Source: CF-39 sp035651155 (GTDB taxonomy: Bacteria > Chloroflexota > Limnocylindria > P2-11E). From it: DNA of 64,000 bases. Below the pieces are notes generated by a model. It searched no databases, was not told the origin of the DNA, and saw nothing but the letters and a program-made list of their open reading frames with translations. How positions within the stretch are numbered: the stretch's first letter is position 1; the number at the start of each line of letters is the position of its first letter. Shown here in pieces: positions 34,711 to 43,851 of the stretch. The stretch is taken from NCBI GenBank assembly GCA_035651155.1, contig DASRGG010000025.1, positions 1 through 64,000 on the forward strand, in the 5' to 3' direction. Both the position numbers and the translations under genes were made by a program.

Positions 34711-35631
34711 TCACGCCATCGCCTCGAGCCGGCGGATGCGCTCTTCGATAGGCGGATGCGTGTCGAAGAGCCGGTCGAAGAACTTGGGATCGTCCTTCAG
34801 CGGGTTCGCGATGTACAGACTCGCGGTCGCCTTGTTCGCCACCTCGAGCGCCTCGGTGTCGCCCGCGATCTTGCGCAGGGCGTTCGCGAGCCCCGGCGGG
34901 TAGCGCGTGAGCAGCGCGCCCGACGCGTCGGCGAGGTACTCCCGTTGACGCGAGACCGCGAGCTGGATGAGCTGGGCGACGATCGGCGTGAGGATCGCGA
35001 GCACGATCGCGACGAGGACGAGGATCGCGCCGGCGCCGCCGCGGTCGCGGTCGCGGCGGCGGCCGCCCCACCACATCGACCGCAGCATCCAATCGGAGAG
35101 CAGCGCCACCGTCCCGACGAGCACGGTCACGAGGAGCATCACGCGGATGTCGCGGTTCACGACGTGCGACATCTCGTGCGCCAGCACGCCTTCGAGCTCC
35201 TGGCGGTCGAGCTTGTCGAGCAGACCGCGCGTCACCGCGATCGAGGCGTGCTTGGGGTCGCGGCCGGTCGCGAAGGCGTTGGGCGCGGAGTCGTCGATGA
35301 GATACAGCTTCGGCGGCTCGATGCCGAGACCGACGGCGAGCGTCCCGACGATGTTGCGCAGCTCGGTCTCCTCCTTCGGGCCGATCTCGCGCGCCCGCGA
35401 CTGGGCGAGGACGAGCCTGTCTCCGGCGAAGTACGATCCCGCGGCCGAGACCCCCGAGAGCCCGACCGCGAACGGCAGCGCGGCCACGCCGCCACCCGGG
35501 GCCGCGTACTCGCCGACGACGTACGCCAGCACGCTCACGACGACGGTGAACGCGGCGATGAGCAGGACGGTGCGCCACCGGTTCGCGGCGACGGCGTCGT
35601 AGATCGAGAGGCGCTGCGGCGGCACGGCCAC
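34711..35631 (-). CDS. htpX: Zinc metalloprotease HtpX
   Basis: 306 residues with four hydrophobic segments. The catalytic zinc site is HEMSH in LEGVLAHEMSHVVNRDIRVML, with the third ligand glutamate in SRQREYLADASGALLTR. It is a membrane protease for damaged membrane proteins. It is paired with lemA six bases upstream, the well-known lemA-htpX arrangement. Confidence 0.94.
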   Translation of the reverse strand: MAVPPQRLSIYDAVAANRWRTVLLIAAFTVVVSVLAYVVGEYAAPGGGVAALPFAVGLSGVSAAGSYFAGDRLVLAQSRAREIGPKEETELRNIVGTLAVGLGIEPPKLYLIDDSAPNAFATGRDPKHASIAVTRGLLDKLDRQELEGVLAHEMSHVVNRDIRVMLLVTVLVGTVALLSDWMLRSMWWGGRRRDRDRGGAGAILVLVAIVLAILTPIVAQLIQLAVSRQREYLADASGALLTRYPPGLANALRKIAGDTEALEVANKATASLYIANPLKDDPKFFDRLFDTHPPIEERIRRLEAMA

Positions 35632-35637
35632 GACGGC

Positions 35638-36201
35638 CTAGCCGAACGACACCTTCGGCGTCTCACGCTGCGCGGCGTCGGCGAGCTCGAAGTACTGCTC
35701 GGAGGTGAATCCGAACGTCCCCGCGAGCACGTTGGTGGGGAACGTCTGCAGCGCGGTGTTGTAGTCGCGCACGTTGCCGTTGTAGAAGCGCCGCGCGAAC
35801 TGGATCTTGTCCTCCGTGTCGCGCAGGTTCTCGGAGAGGTCCTTGAACTCCTGCACCGCCTGGAGCTGCGGATACGCCTCCGCGACGGCGCGCAGGTTCA
35901 GGAGGGCCGCACCGAGGGCGCTCTCGGCCTGCCCCCGCTGCTCGGGCGAGCCGGTCTGCGCCGCGGCCTGCGCCGCCGAGCGCGCCTGCGTGACCGATTC
36001 GAACGTCCCGCGCTCGTGCGCGGCGTAGCCCTTCACGGTCTCGACGAGGTTCGGGATCAGGTCCCAGCGCCGCTTCAGCTGCACGTCGATGTCCGACCAG
36101 GCCTCGCGCACCCGCTGACGGAGCGTGACGAGGCGGTTGTAGGTCGTGACGAGGAAGAGCGCGATGAGCGCGATGACGACGAGGACGATCCAGATCTCCA
36201 C
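35638..36201 (-). CDS. lemA: LemA family protein
   Basis: 187 residues from GTG 36201 with GGGGAG upstream. A single N-terminal transmembrane helix is followed by YNRLVTLRQRVREAWSDIDVQLKRRWDLIPNLVETVKGYAAHE, the LemA signature, and a coiled-coil domain with NLRDTEDKIQFARRFYNGNVRDYNTALQTFPTNVLAGTFGF. Cytoplasmic tail and role undefined; coupled to htpX. Confidence 0.93.
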   Translation of the reverse strand: MEIWIVLVVIALIALFLVTTYNRLVTLRQRVREAWSDIDVQLKRRWDLIPNLVETVKGYAAHERGTFESVTQARSAAQAAAQTGSPEQRGQAESALGAALLNLRAVAEAYPQLQAVQEFKDLSENLRDTEDKIQFARRFYNGNVRDYNTALQTFPTNVLAGTFGFTSEQYFELADAAQRETPKVSFG

Positions 36202-36279
36202 TGGGCTCCCCTTCCTGTGGGTTTGCGCTACTCGCAAATGATGACAGGGTGAGCGGCGCGCAGCTTCCCTGGGGAGGCG

Positions 36280-38136
36280 CTACAGCAGGTCGCGCACCGC
36301 CTTCGCGATGCAGTCCGCGTCGATCCCCGCCTCGTGGAGGAGCTCCGCGGGCTTTCCCGAGCCAGGCATGCCGCGCGGGGCCAGGTGCCGAAGGGCAACG
36401 CCCCTCACGCCGGCGTCGGCGAGGGCGGCGAGCACGGCGTCGCCGAGGCCGCCCTCGGGCCAGTGATCCTCGGCGACGACGAGACGTCCGCCGGTCGCGA
36501 CGACCGCGGCCGCGAGCGTCTCCTGGTCGATCGGCTTGACCGTGTACGCGTCGATCACGCGGACGCGGATCCCGTCCTTCGCGAGCGCGTCGGCGGCCTT
36601 CACCGCCTCGTGCAGCGTGATGCCGGCGGCGGCGACGGTCACGCGATCGCCGGATCCGCCGCCACGCACGACGCGGCTGCCGCCGATCGGGAACTCGTCG
36701 CTCGCCCCGTAGAGGATCGGGGTGTTCGCGCGCGTGGTGCGCAGGTAGACGATGCCGTCGCGGTCCGCCATCGCCGCGACGAGCTTCGCGGTCTGGTTCC
36801 CATCGCAGGGATACAGGACGGTGCTGCCGTGCACCGCGCGCATCATCGCGAGATCCTCGAGCGCCATCTGCGACGGCCCGTCCTCACCGATCGAGACGCC
36901 GGCGTGCGATCCGGACAGGCGGATGTTGGCCTGCGAGATCGCGGCCATGCGGATGAAGTCGTACGCGCGCGTGAGGAAGGCGGCGAACGTGGAGGCGAAC
37001 GGCCGGAAGCCGATGACCTGCATGCCGACGGCGGCGGCGACCATCTTCTGCTCCGCGATGTACATCTCGAAGAAGCGCTCCGGCGCGGTCTTCTTCACCT
37101 CTTCGGAGTGCGTCGAGTTGCTCACCTCGGCGTCGAGCGCGACGACGTCGGGCCGCGCCGCCGCGACCGCGGCGAGAGCGTCGCCGTAGGCCTTGCGCGT
37201 CGCGACGGGCTCGCTGTAGCTCTTGAGCTGCGGCTCCTTCGCGGCGCTCATCGCCGGCGGCGACCAGCGATCGGGCTTCTGCGTCTGGAACGTCCGCGAC
37301 GGCTCGTCGCCGAGCTCGGCGAGGGCCTTCTCGGCCTCCTCGGCGGAGAGCGCCTTCCCGTGCCAGCCCTCCTTGTCCTCGAGGAACGAGACGCCCTTCC
37401 CCTTGATCGTGCGGGCGACGATCGCCGTGGGCCGGCTCGCGTCGCGGGCGCGCGCGAGCGCGTCGTCGATCTCGGCGAGATCGTGTCCGTCGATGACGAG
37501 CGCTTCCCATCCGAACGCCTCGACGCGCGCGGCGTACGCGTCGGTGTCCCACTCGAGCTCGGTGGGGCCGCGCTGGCCGAGGCGGTTCACGTCGATGATC
37601 GGCGTGACGTTGTCCAGGCCCTCGTGGCCGCCGAGGTCGAAGCCCTCCCAGATCGATCCTTCGGCGCTCTCGCTGTCGCCCACGAGGGTCCAGATGTGGA
37701 ACGGCGCGTTCCACAGACGCTTCGCGGCGAGCGCCATGCCGACCGCGATCGGCATGCCCTGTCCGAGCGAGCCGGTCGCGACGTCGACCCATGGGAGCAG
37801 CGGCGTCGGATGGCCCTGGAGTCGCGAGCCGAGCTTGCGGAAGGTCATGAGCTCCGCGTCGTCGATGGCGCCGGCCGCGCGGAACAGCGCGTACGCGAGC
37901 GGCGAGGCGTGGCCCTTCGAGAAGATCAGGTGGTCGTTCGCGGGATCGTCGGGCCTCGCCCAGTCGTAGCGCAGATGACCCGCGAGCAGCACCGCCATGA
38001 GATCGGCGGCGGAGAGGCTCGAGGTCGGATGCCCCGACCCCGCGGCGGTCGAGCAGCGGATGCTATCCGCACGGAGCTGCCGTGCGAGCTGCCGGTACAG
38101 ATCGAGACGCGTCCCGGTCGCGGTGGCCGTCGCCAT
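36280..38136 (-). CDS. tkt: Transketolase
   Basis: 618 residues, one chain. TPP-binding motif GDSESAEGSIWEGFDLGGHEGLDNVTPIIDVNRLGQ, active-site FSKGHASPLAYALF, GSGHPTSSLSAADLMAVL start, and the C-terminal pyrimidine-binding half FEMYIAEQKMVAAAVGM with EDGPSQMALEDLAMMRA. It exchanges two-carbon units in the pentose phosphate pathway. It diverges from gnd across 78 bases. Confidence 0.94.
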   Translation of the reverse strand: MATATATGTRLDLYRQLARQLRADSIRCSTAAGSGHPTSSLSAADLMAVLLAGHLRYDWARPDDPANDHLIFSKGHASPLAYALFRAAGAIDDAELMTFRKLGSRLQGHPTPLLPWVDVATGSLGQGMPIAVGMALAAKRLWNAPFHIWTLVGDSESAEGSIWEGFDLGGHEGLDNVTPIIDVNRLGQRGPTELEWDTDAYAARVEAFGWEALVIDGHDLAEIDDALARARDASRPTAIVARTIKGKGVSFLEDKEGWHGKALSAEEAEKALAELGDEPSRTFQTQKPDRWSPPAMSAAKEPQLKSYSEPVATRKAYGDALAAVAAARPDVVALDAEVSNSTHSEEVKKTAPERFFEMYIAEQKMVAAAVGMQVIGFRPFASTFAAFLTRAYDFIRMAAISQANIRLSGSHAGVSIGEDGPSQMALEDLAMMRAVHGSTVLYPCDGNQTAKLVAAMADRDGIVYLRTTRANTPILYGASDEFPIGGSRVVRGGGSGDRVTVAAAGITLHEAVKAADALAKDGIRVRVIDAYTVKPIDQETLAAAVVATGGRLVVAEDHWPEGGLGDAVLAALADAGVRGVALRHLAPRGMPGSGKPAELLHEAGIDADCIAKAVRDLL

Positions 38137-38214
38137 GCCGTCTAACGCTACCGCAAGGAGCGCGCCGCCGACGGCCTATCCTCGGCGCGATGAGATGAGA
38201 GGGGTGTAAGCGCG

Positions 38215-39114
38215 ATGGACATCGGTCTCTACGGTCTCGGGCGGATGGGCGGGAACATGGTCACGCGGCTGCTCCGCGGCGGCCATCGCGTGGTCGCGGG
38301 CAACCGCAGCCGCGGACCGGTCGATGAGAAGAAGGGCGAGGGCGCGGTCGGCGCCTACACGATCGAGGAGATGGTGAGGGCCCTCACACCGCCGCGCGTG
38401 CTGTGGTCCATGGTGCCCGCCGGCGAGGTGACCGACCACGCGCTCGACGAGTTCGCCAAGTACGCGAGCAAGGGCGACGTGCTCGTCGACGGCGGCAATT
38501 CGAACTTCCGCGATTCGATGCGCCGCGCCGAGAAGTACGCCGCCCTGGGCTTCGACTTCCTCGACATCGGCGTGTCCGGCGGCGTGTGGGGCCTCGAGGT
38601 GGGCTACTGCATGATGGTCGGGGGCCCCAAGCGCGCGGTCGACATCGTGCGTCCGGCACTCGACACGCTCGCGCCGCCGAACGGCTGGGCACACTTCGGG
38701 AAGAGCGGCGCCGGCCACTTCGTGAAGATGGTCCACAACGGGATCGAGTACGGGATGATGCAGGCGTACGGCGAAGGCTTCGAGCTGCTCCACGCGAGCG
38801 AGTTCGACCTCGACATGAAGCAGGTCGCGAGCGTGTGGATGCGGGGCAGCGTCGTGCGCTCCTGGCTCCTCGAGCTCGCGGAGCGCGCCTTCGAGCAGGA
38901 GGGCTCCGACCTCGAGAACATCAGGGGCTGGGTCGCCGATTCTGGCGAGGGCCGCTGGACGGTCATCGAGGCCATCAACCACGACGTGCCCGCGACCGCG
39001 CTCGCGCACGCGCTCTTCGCGCGCTTCACGTCGCGACAGGAGGACTCCTACGCCATGAAGGTCGCCGCGGCGCTGCGGAACCAGTTCGGCGGTCACGCCG
39101 TGAAGACCGAATGA
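38215..39114 (+). CDS. gnd: 6-phosphogluconate dehydrogenase, decarboxylating (short form)
   Basis: 299 residues, the short YqeC/GndA-like class. NAD(P) loop IGLYGLGRMGGNMVTRLLRGGH, GVSGGVWGLEVGYCMMVGGPKRAVD, and FVKMVHNGIEYGMMQAYGEGFELL (catalytic lysine and asparagine). It oxidises 6-phosphogluconate to ribulose-5-phosphate. Followed by zwf. A TATCCT -10-like box lies at 38177-38182. Confidence 0.93.
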   Translation: MDIGLYGLGRMGGNMVTRLLRGGHRVVAGNRSRGPVDEKKGEGAVGAYTIEEMVRALTPPRVLWSMVPAGEVTDHALDEFAKYASKGDVLVDGGNSNFRDSMRRAEKYAALGFDFLDIGVSGGVWGLEVGYCMMVGGPKRAVDIVRPALDTLAPPNGWAHFGKSGAGHFVKMVHNGIEYGMMQAYGEGFELLHASEFDLDMKQVASVWMRGSVVRSWLLELAERAFEQEGSDLENIRGWVADSGEGRWTVIEAINHDVPATALAHALFARFTSRQEDSYAMKVAAALRNQFGGHAVKTE

Positions 39115-39121
39115 ATCCGCC

Positions 39122-40645
39122 GTGACGACGACCGCGGTCGTCAATCCGCTGCGCGAAGGCCTGCGCCTCGCGCGGACGCCGGAGCCGGCGACGCTCGTGC
39201 TCTTCGGCGGATCCGGCGACCTCGCCGGCCGGAAGCTCCTCCCCGCCCTCTACAACCTCGCGGTGCAGCGCCTGCTGCCCGCGAGCTTCGCCGTCGTCGG
39301 CGCGGCGCGCCGTCCGACGAGCGACGAGGCGTTCCGCGCCGAGCTGCACGACGCCGTCGCGGAGTTCAGCCGGACGAAGCCGATCAACGAAGAGGTCTGG
39401 CAATCGTTCGCGCGCAACATGCACTTCGTCGCGACGCCGGACGACGCGGGATACGACGCGCTCGCACGCCGACTCGCGGAGGTCGACGCCGAGGTGGGCA
39501 CCAATGGGAACCGGCTCTTCTACCTCGCCACGCCGCCCGCGGCGTACGCGCCCATCGTGCGGTCCATCGGCACCCACGGTCTGCGCGGATCGGGCTGGTC
39601 GCGCGTCGTGATCGAGAAGCCCTTCGGTCACGACCTCGCGAGCGCGACGGAGCTGACGAACGTCGTGCACGAGGTCTTCCGCGAGGACGAGGTCTTCCGG
39701 ATCGACCACTACCTCGGCAAGGAGACCGTGCAGAACATCCTCGTGCTCCGCTTCGCGAACGGTATCTTCGAGCCGATCTGGAACCGCCAGTACGTCGACC
39801 ACGTGCAGATCACCGTGGCGGAATCGATCGGCATCGAGGAGCGCGCCGAGTACTACGACCGCGCCGGAGCGATGCGCGACATCGTCCAGAACCATCTCCT
39901 GCAGCTCCTCGCGCTGGTCGCGATGGAGCCTCCGGCCGCGTTCGACGACCGCGCGGTGCGCGACGAGAAGGTGAAGGTGTTCCGCGCGCTCCGCCCCATC
40001 GCGCAGCGCGAGGTCGCGGCGCGCACGGTGCGCGGGCAGTACACACGCGGCTTCATCGAAGGGAAGGCCGTGCCGCCATATCGCGAGGAGGCCGGCGTCG
40101 GGCCGGATTCGAAGACCGAGACCTTCGTCGCGATCCGCTGCTTCGTCGACAACTGGCGCTGGGAGGGCATCCCCTTCTACCTCCGCACGGGCAAGCGCCT
40201 GCCGAAGCGCGCGACCGAGATCGCGATCCGCTTCCGCGTGGCCCCGCACCGCATCTTCTCGCGCGAGGCCTCCGAGGGGATCGACGCGAACGAGCTCGTC
40301 CTGCGCATCCAGCCGGACGAGGGCATCAGCCTGACGTTCGGCGCGAAGGTGCCGGTGCAGGAATTCCGCATCCGCACCGTGAACATGGACTTCGTGTACG
40401 GCGCGTCGTTCATGGTCGACGCGCCCGACTCCTACGAGACGCTCATCCTCGACGCGCTGCGCGGCGACGCGACGCTCTTCACGCGCCGCGACGAGGTCGA
40501 GCAGCAGTGGGCGTTCGTCGATCCGATCCTCGAGGCGTGGCGCGTGGGCATGCCCGAGCTGTCGCTCTACCCCGCGGGCTCCTGGGGGCCACCCGAGGCC
40601 GAGACGCTCATCGAGCGGGACGGCAAGGTGTGGCGACGGCCCTGA
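39122..40645 (+). CDS. zwf: Glucose-6-phosphate dehydrogenase
   Basis: 507 residues from GTG 39122. NADP loop LVLFGGSGDLAGRKLLPALYNLA, RVVIEKPFGHDLASA, and the active-site FRIDHYLGKETVQNILVLRFANG, with RTGKRLPKRATEIAIRF substrate contacts. It begins the oxidative pentose phosphate pathway. It overlaps opcA by 16 bases. Confidence 0.96.
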   Translation: MTTTAVVNPLREGLRLARTPEPATLVLFGGSGDLAGRKLLPALYNLAVQRLLPASFAVVGAARRPTSDEAFRAELHDAVAEFSRTKPINEEVWQSFARNMHFVATPDDAGYDALARRLAEVDAEVGTNGNRLFYLATPPAAYAPIVRSIGTHGLRGSGWSRVVIEKPFGHDLASATELTNVVHEVFREDEVFRIDHYLGKETVQNILVLRFANGIFEPIWNRQYVDHVQITVAESIGIEERAEYYDRAGAMRDIVQNHLLQLLALVAMEPPAAFDDRAVRDEKVKVFRALRPIAQREVAARTVRGQYTRGFIEGKAVPPYREEAGVGPDSKTETFVAIRCFVDNWRWEGIPFYLRTGKRLPKRATEIAIRFRVAPHRIFSREASEGIDANELVLRIQPDEGISLTFGAKVPVQEFRIRTVNMDFVYGASFMVDAPDSYETLILDALRGDATLFTRRDEVEQQWAFVDPILEAWRVGMPELSLYPAGSWGPPEAETLIERDGKVWRRP

Positions 40646-41787
40646 GCGCGGTCGACGAGGCCGTGTGGGGAGCGCGCGTCGCGAACGTGAGCGCGCTCGA
40701 GCGGGAGCTCGCGCGCCTGCGCCGCTCGTCGAGCGCGCACGCGAAGGAGCAGGGTCGCACGGTCGCGCGTGCCGCCGTCCTCAATCTCATCGTGTACGCC
40801 GACCGTGAGGTCCATGCGCGACGCGCCGCCGCGGTCACCGCGCGGCTCGCGGACCGGCATCCCTCGCGCGGCATCGTCGTGCTCGGCGACCGCGAGCGCG
40901 ACGGCGCCGACGTCGCCATCCAGCTCCACTGCTACGTGCCGCACAAGGAACAGAGCGCGCAGGTCTGCTACGAGCAGATCCTCGCGCGCGTGCGCGGCGA
41001 TGCCGACGACCGGCTCGCGAGCGTGGTCATCCCGCTCCTCGTCCCCGATCTTCCCGTGTTCCTCTGGTGGACGGGCAGGCCGCCGCACGGCACGCGGAGG
41101 TTCGACGAGCTCCTGGCGCTCGCCGACCGCCTCATCGTCGATTCCGCCGACTTCGCGCGACCGGACCAGACGCTGCCGCGCCTCGCCGAGCTCGCGTCGA
41201 GCCACCGCTATCGCGGCTTCGGCATCACCGATCTGAACTGGACGCGGCTCACCCCGTGGCGCGAGCTCGTCGCCGGCTTCTTCGACAGCGCGAGCTGGCG
41301 TCCCTACCTCGACGAGATCGTCGGCGTGCGCGTCGGCTTCGGCGTGGACATGGACGGCCGGGACATCCATCCATCGCAGGCGCTCCTGTTCGTCGCGTGG
41401 CTCGCGTCGCGGCTCGGGTGGCAGGCCGTGGAGGCGCTCGCCCCGTCGGAGGCCGGCGGTCTGCTCTTCAGCCTCTCGCGTGCCGACGGCGCACGGATCC
41501 TCGTGCGCGTCCGGCCGCGCTTCGAGCGCGGGATCGAGCCCGGCGACACCTCGGGCGTGCGGCTTCAGGCGCGCTCCGGCGAGCAGCTCGTCGAATTCGT
41601 GTTGAAGCGGTCACCCGATCCGCGTCACGTCACCGCGACCGTCGCGGTGGATGGCGAGCGCCGCGTGACGCGCGTCGTGCCGCTCCCCGCGCCGGACATC
41701 GACGAGCTCCTCCGGGAGGAGCTCGCCATCGTCGGCAGCGACCACGTGTACGAGGACGCGCTGCACGCGCTCGTCGCGCTGGCCTAG
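40630..41787 (+). CDS. opcA: OpcA, glucose-6-phosphate dehydrogenase assembly protein
   Basis: 385 residues from GTG 40630. The OpcA marks ARAAVLNLIVYADREVHARRAAAVTARLADRHPSRGIVVLGDR, VVIPLLVPDLPVFLWWTGRPP and DSADFARPDQTLPRLAEL are clear. In actinobacteria and cyanobacteria it controls Zwf assembly and redox state. Overlap with zwf makes coupled synthesis likely. Confidence 0.92.
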   Translation: MATALSAVDEAVWGARVANVSALERELARLRRSSSAHAKEQGRTVARAAVLNLIVYADREVHARRAAAVTARLADRHPSRGIVVLGDRERDGADVAIQLHCYVPHKEQSAQVCYEQILARVRGDADDRLASVVIPLLVPDLPVFLWWTGRPPHGTRRFDELLALADRLIVDSADFARPDQTLPRLAELASSHRYRGFGITDLNWTRLTPWRELVAGFFDSASWRPYLDEIVGVRVGFGVDMDGRDIHPSQALLFVAWLASRLGWQAVEALAPSEAGGLLFSLSRADGARILVRVRPRFERGIEPGDTSGVRLQARSGEQLVEFVLKRSPDPRHVTATVAVDGERRVTRVVPLPAPDIDELLREELAIVGSDHVYEDALHALVALA

Positions 41788-41807
41788 GGCTTGCCGTGGG
41801 GGCGGAC

Positions 41808-43076
41808 ATGCCGACGGAAGGAAGCCTGCGTGCGTCCGACGGGTCCGCGAAGGCACGCGCCGCGCGGCGCCTCGGTGGGCGCTACCTGCTCACGGAGCGC
41901 ATCGACGCGGGCGGCGCGGGCGAGGTGTGGCGCGCGCGCGACGAGCGCCTTGATCGCGAGGTGGCGGTGAAGATCCTCGGCGCCGGCGCCGACGAGGCCT
42001 TTCGCGAGCGCTTCGCCGACGAGGCGCGCCGGGCGGCCTCGGTCGCGCATCCGAACGTCGTCACGGTCTTCGACGAGGGCCGCGACGGCGCCGAGTCGTT
42101 CATGGTCATGGAGTACGTCCGCGGCAAGACGCTGCGGGACATCGTGGCCGAGCGCGGGCCGCTGCCCGCGCACGAGGCCGCGCGGATCGTGTCGCAGATC
42201 GCGGCGGCGCTCGATGCCGCGCACGAGGCCGGCGTCATCCACTGCGACGTGAAGCCGGCGAACGTCATCGTCGACGAGCACGGCAGGGCGAAGCTCACGG
42301 ACTTCGGCATCGCGCGGGCGGCGCGCGGGCCGCGGGAGCACGAGCTCATCGGCACGGCGCGCTACATCGCGCCCGAGCGCGTCGCCGGCGAGGCGCCCAC
42401 GGAGCGATCCGACATCTACAGCCTCGGGCTCGTCGCGTACGAGCTCTTCGCGGGTCGGCCCGCGTACGCCGACCTGGAGACGGAGGATCTGCTGCGCCAG
42501 CGGCTCGAGGGACCGCCGCCGAGCCTGCGCGGCGCGCGTGTCGGGGTGAGCGATGCCGTCGACCGCGTCGTGCGACGCTCTCTCGCGCGCGACCCGCGGG
42601 ACCGCTACTCGAAGGCCGGCACCTTCGCGCACGACCTGCTGCTCGCGACCGAGCGCGGCGGCGCGACCGGCGTCCTCGCGCCGCCTCCGCCGCGACCGCT
42701 CCGGCGAGAGCGCGGCTGGGGCATCGACGGCGCCGTGGCGCTCCTCGCGGTCATCGCGGTGCTGCTCGGCACGCTGCTCGTGTTCGCCGCGTTCCAGGGC
42801 CGCCCGACGCCGGCGTCGCCGACCGCGAGCCCCGCGCGCACCGCGGCGGTCACCGGCACGCCCAACGTCGTCGGTAAGGACGTGAACGAGGCGGCGAGCG
42901 CGCTCATCGCCGCGGGGTTCCGCTCGCCGGTGCCCTGGGAGATCGATCCCGCGGCCAAGGGCACGCCGTGCAGCGTCGCGCGGCAGCGACCCGCGGCGGG
43001 CGCGTCGTTCCAGCGCGGCGACACCGCGCAGCTCTTCCTCGTCGGTGGAAAGGACTGCGGCGCGAAGGGGCAGTGA
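41808..43076 (+). CDS. Membrane Ser/Thr protein kinase with one PASTA domain
   Basis: 422 residues from ATG 41808 (GGGGGCGG upstream); a GTG at 41796 is possible. Kinase domain about 28-290: GGRYLLTERIDAGGAGEVWRARDERL with VAVKIL lysine, the catalytic loop HCDVKPANV (Cys instead of Arg in HRD, a non-RD kinase), DFGIARAARG, GTARYIAPERVAGEA. Then a transmembrane helix (GAVALLAVIAVLLGTLLVFAAFQG), a proline/threonine linker, and one PASTA domain (NVVGKDVNEAASALIAAGFR). Stop overlaps the PP2C start. Confidence 0.92.
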   Translation: MPTEGSLRASDGSAKARAARRLGGRYLLTERIDAGGAGEVWRARDERLDREVAVKILGAGADEAFRERFADEARRAASVAHPNVVTVFDEGRDGAESFMVMEYVRGKTLRDIVAERGPLPAHEAARIVSQIAAALDAAHEAGVIHCDVKPANVIVDEHGRAKLTDFGIARAARGPREHELIGTARYIAPERVAGEAPTERSDIYSLGLVAYELFAGRPAYADLETEDLLRQRLEGPPPSLRGARVGVSDAVDRVVRRSLARDPRDRYSKAGTFAHDLLLATERGGATGVLAPPPPRPLRRERGWGIDGAVALLAVIAVLLGTLLVFAAFQGRPTPASPTASPARTAAVTGTPNVVGKDVNEAASALIAAGFRSPVPWEIDPAAKGTPCSVARQRPAAGASFQRGDTAQLFLVGGKDCGAKGQ

Positions 43077-43849
43077 CGCGCACGATCGCGCGCAGCGACG
43101 CCGGCCGCGTGCGGGACGGGAACGAGGATCGCTACGTCGTCCGTGAGGACCACGGTGTCGTCCTCATGGCCGTGGCCGACGGCGTGGGCGGCGAGGAGGG
43201 CGGCGAGATCGCGGCCGGCGCCGCCGTCGCCGAGCTCGCGTTGCGCTTCTTCGCCGCGCCACGCGACCGCGCGCTCGAGGACCGGCTCGCGGACGCGATC
43301 CGCGACGCGAACACCGCGGTGCTGCGCGCGGCGGAATCCTCGGGGAACCGGCACGCCGCCGCGACGCTCGTCGCCGCGGTGCTCCGGCGGGACCATCTCG
43401 TGATCGCGAACCTGGGCGACAGCCGCGCGTACCTCGTCCGCGACGGCGCGCCACGGCAGCTCACCGAGGATCACCGCGGCGCGACGCGTCACGCGATCAC
43501 CCGATTCGTCGGCGATCCGCGCGGCGTGCAGCCCGACGTGTTCGTCGAGGACCTGCGTCCGGCCGACCGGCTCGTGCTCTGCTCCGACGGTCTCACGCGA
43601 CACGTATCGCCGGAGGAGATCGCGGCCGCCGTCGCGCACGCGCCCATCGACGACGCCGCGAACGCGCTCGTCGCCCTGGCCAACGCGCGCGGCGGCGAGG
43701 ACAACGTGACGGTGGTGCTCCACGACGCGCGCGGCGCGCGCGGGTCGCGGCCCTCGCGCCGCGCGATCGGGATCGCGCTCGCCGTCGTCGTGCTCGCCGT
43801 CGTCGGCGCGTTCGCGGCGCTGCTCTCGCTCGCGCCGTCGCCGCGGTAG
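43073..43849 (+). CDS. PP2C-type Ser/Thr phosphatase
   Basis: 258 residues from GTG 43073, overlapping the kinase stop (GTGA). All PP2C metal and catalytic motifs are intact: GNEDRYVV, MAVADGVGGEEGGEIAAG, NLGDSRAYLVRDG, LCSDGLTRHV, GGEDNVTVVLHD. The C-terminus has one membrane helix. It probably reverses the kinase's phosphorylation. It is convergent with the GT39-like gene. Confidence 0.92.
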   Translation: MTRTIARSDAGRVRDGNEDRYVVREDHGVVLMAVADGVGGEEGGEIAAGAAVAELALRFFAAPRDRALEDRLADAIRDANTAVLRAAESSGNRHAAATLVAAVLRRDHLVIANLGDSRAYLVRDGAPRQLTEDHRGATRHAITRFVGDPRGVQPDVFVEDLRPADRLVLCSDGLTRHVSPEEIAAAVAHAPIDDAANALVALANARGGEDNVTVVLHDARGARGSRPSRRAIGIALAVVVLAVVGAFAALLSLAPSPR

Positions 43850-43851
43850 CG

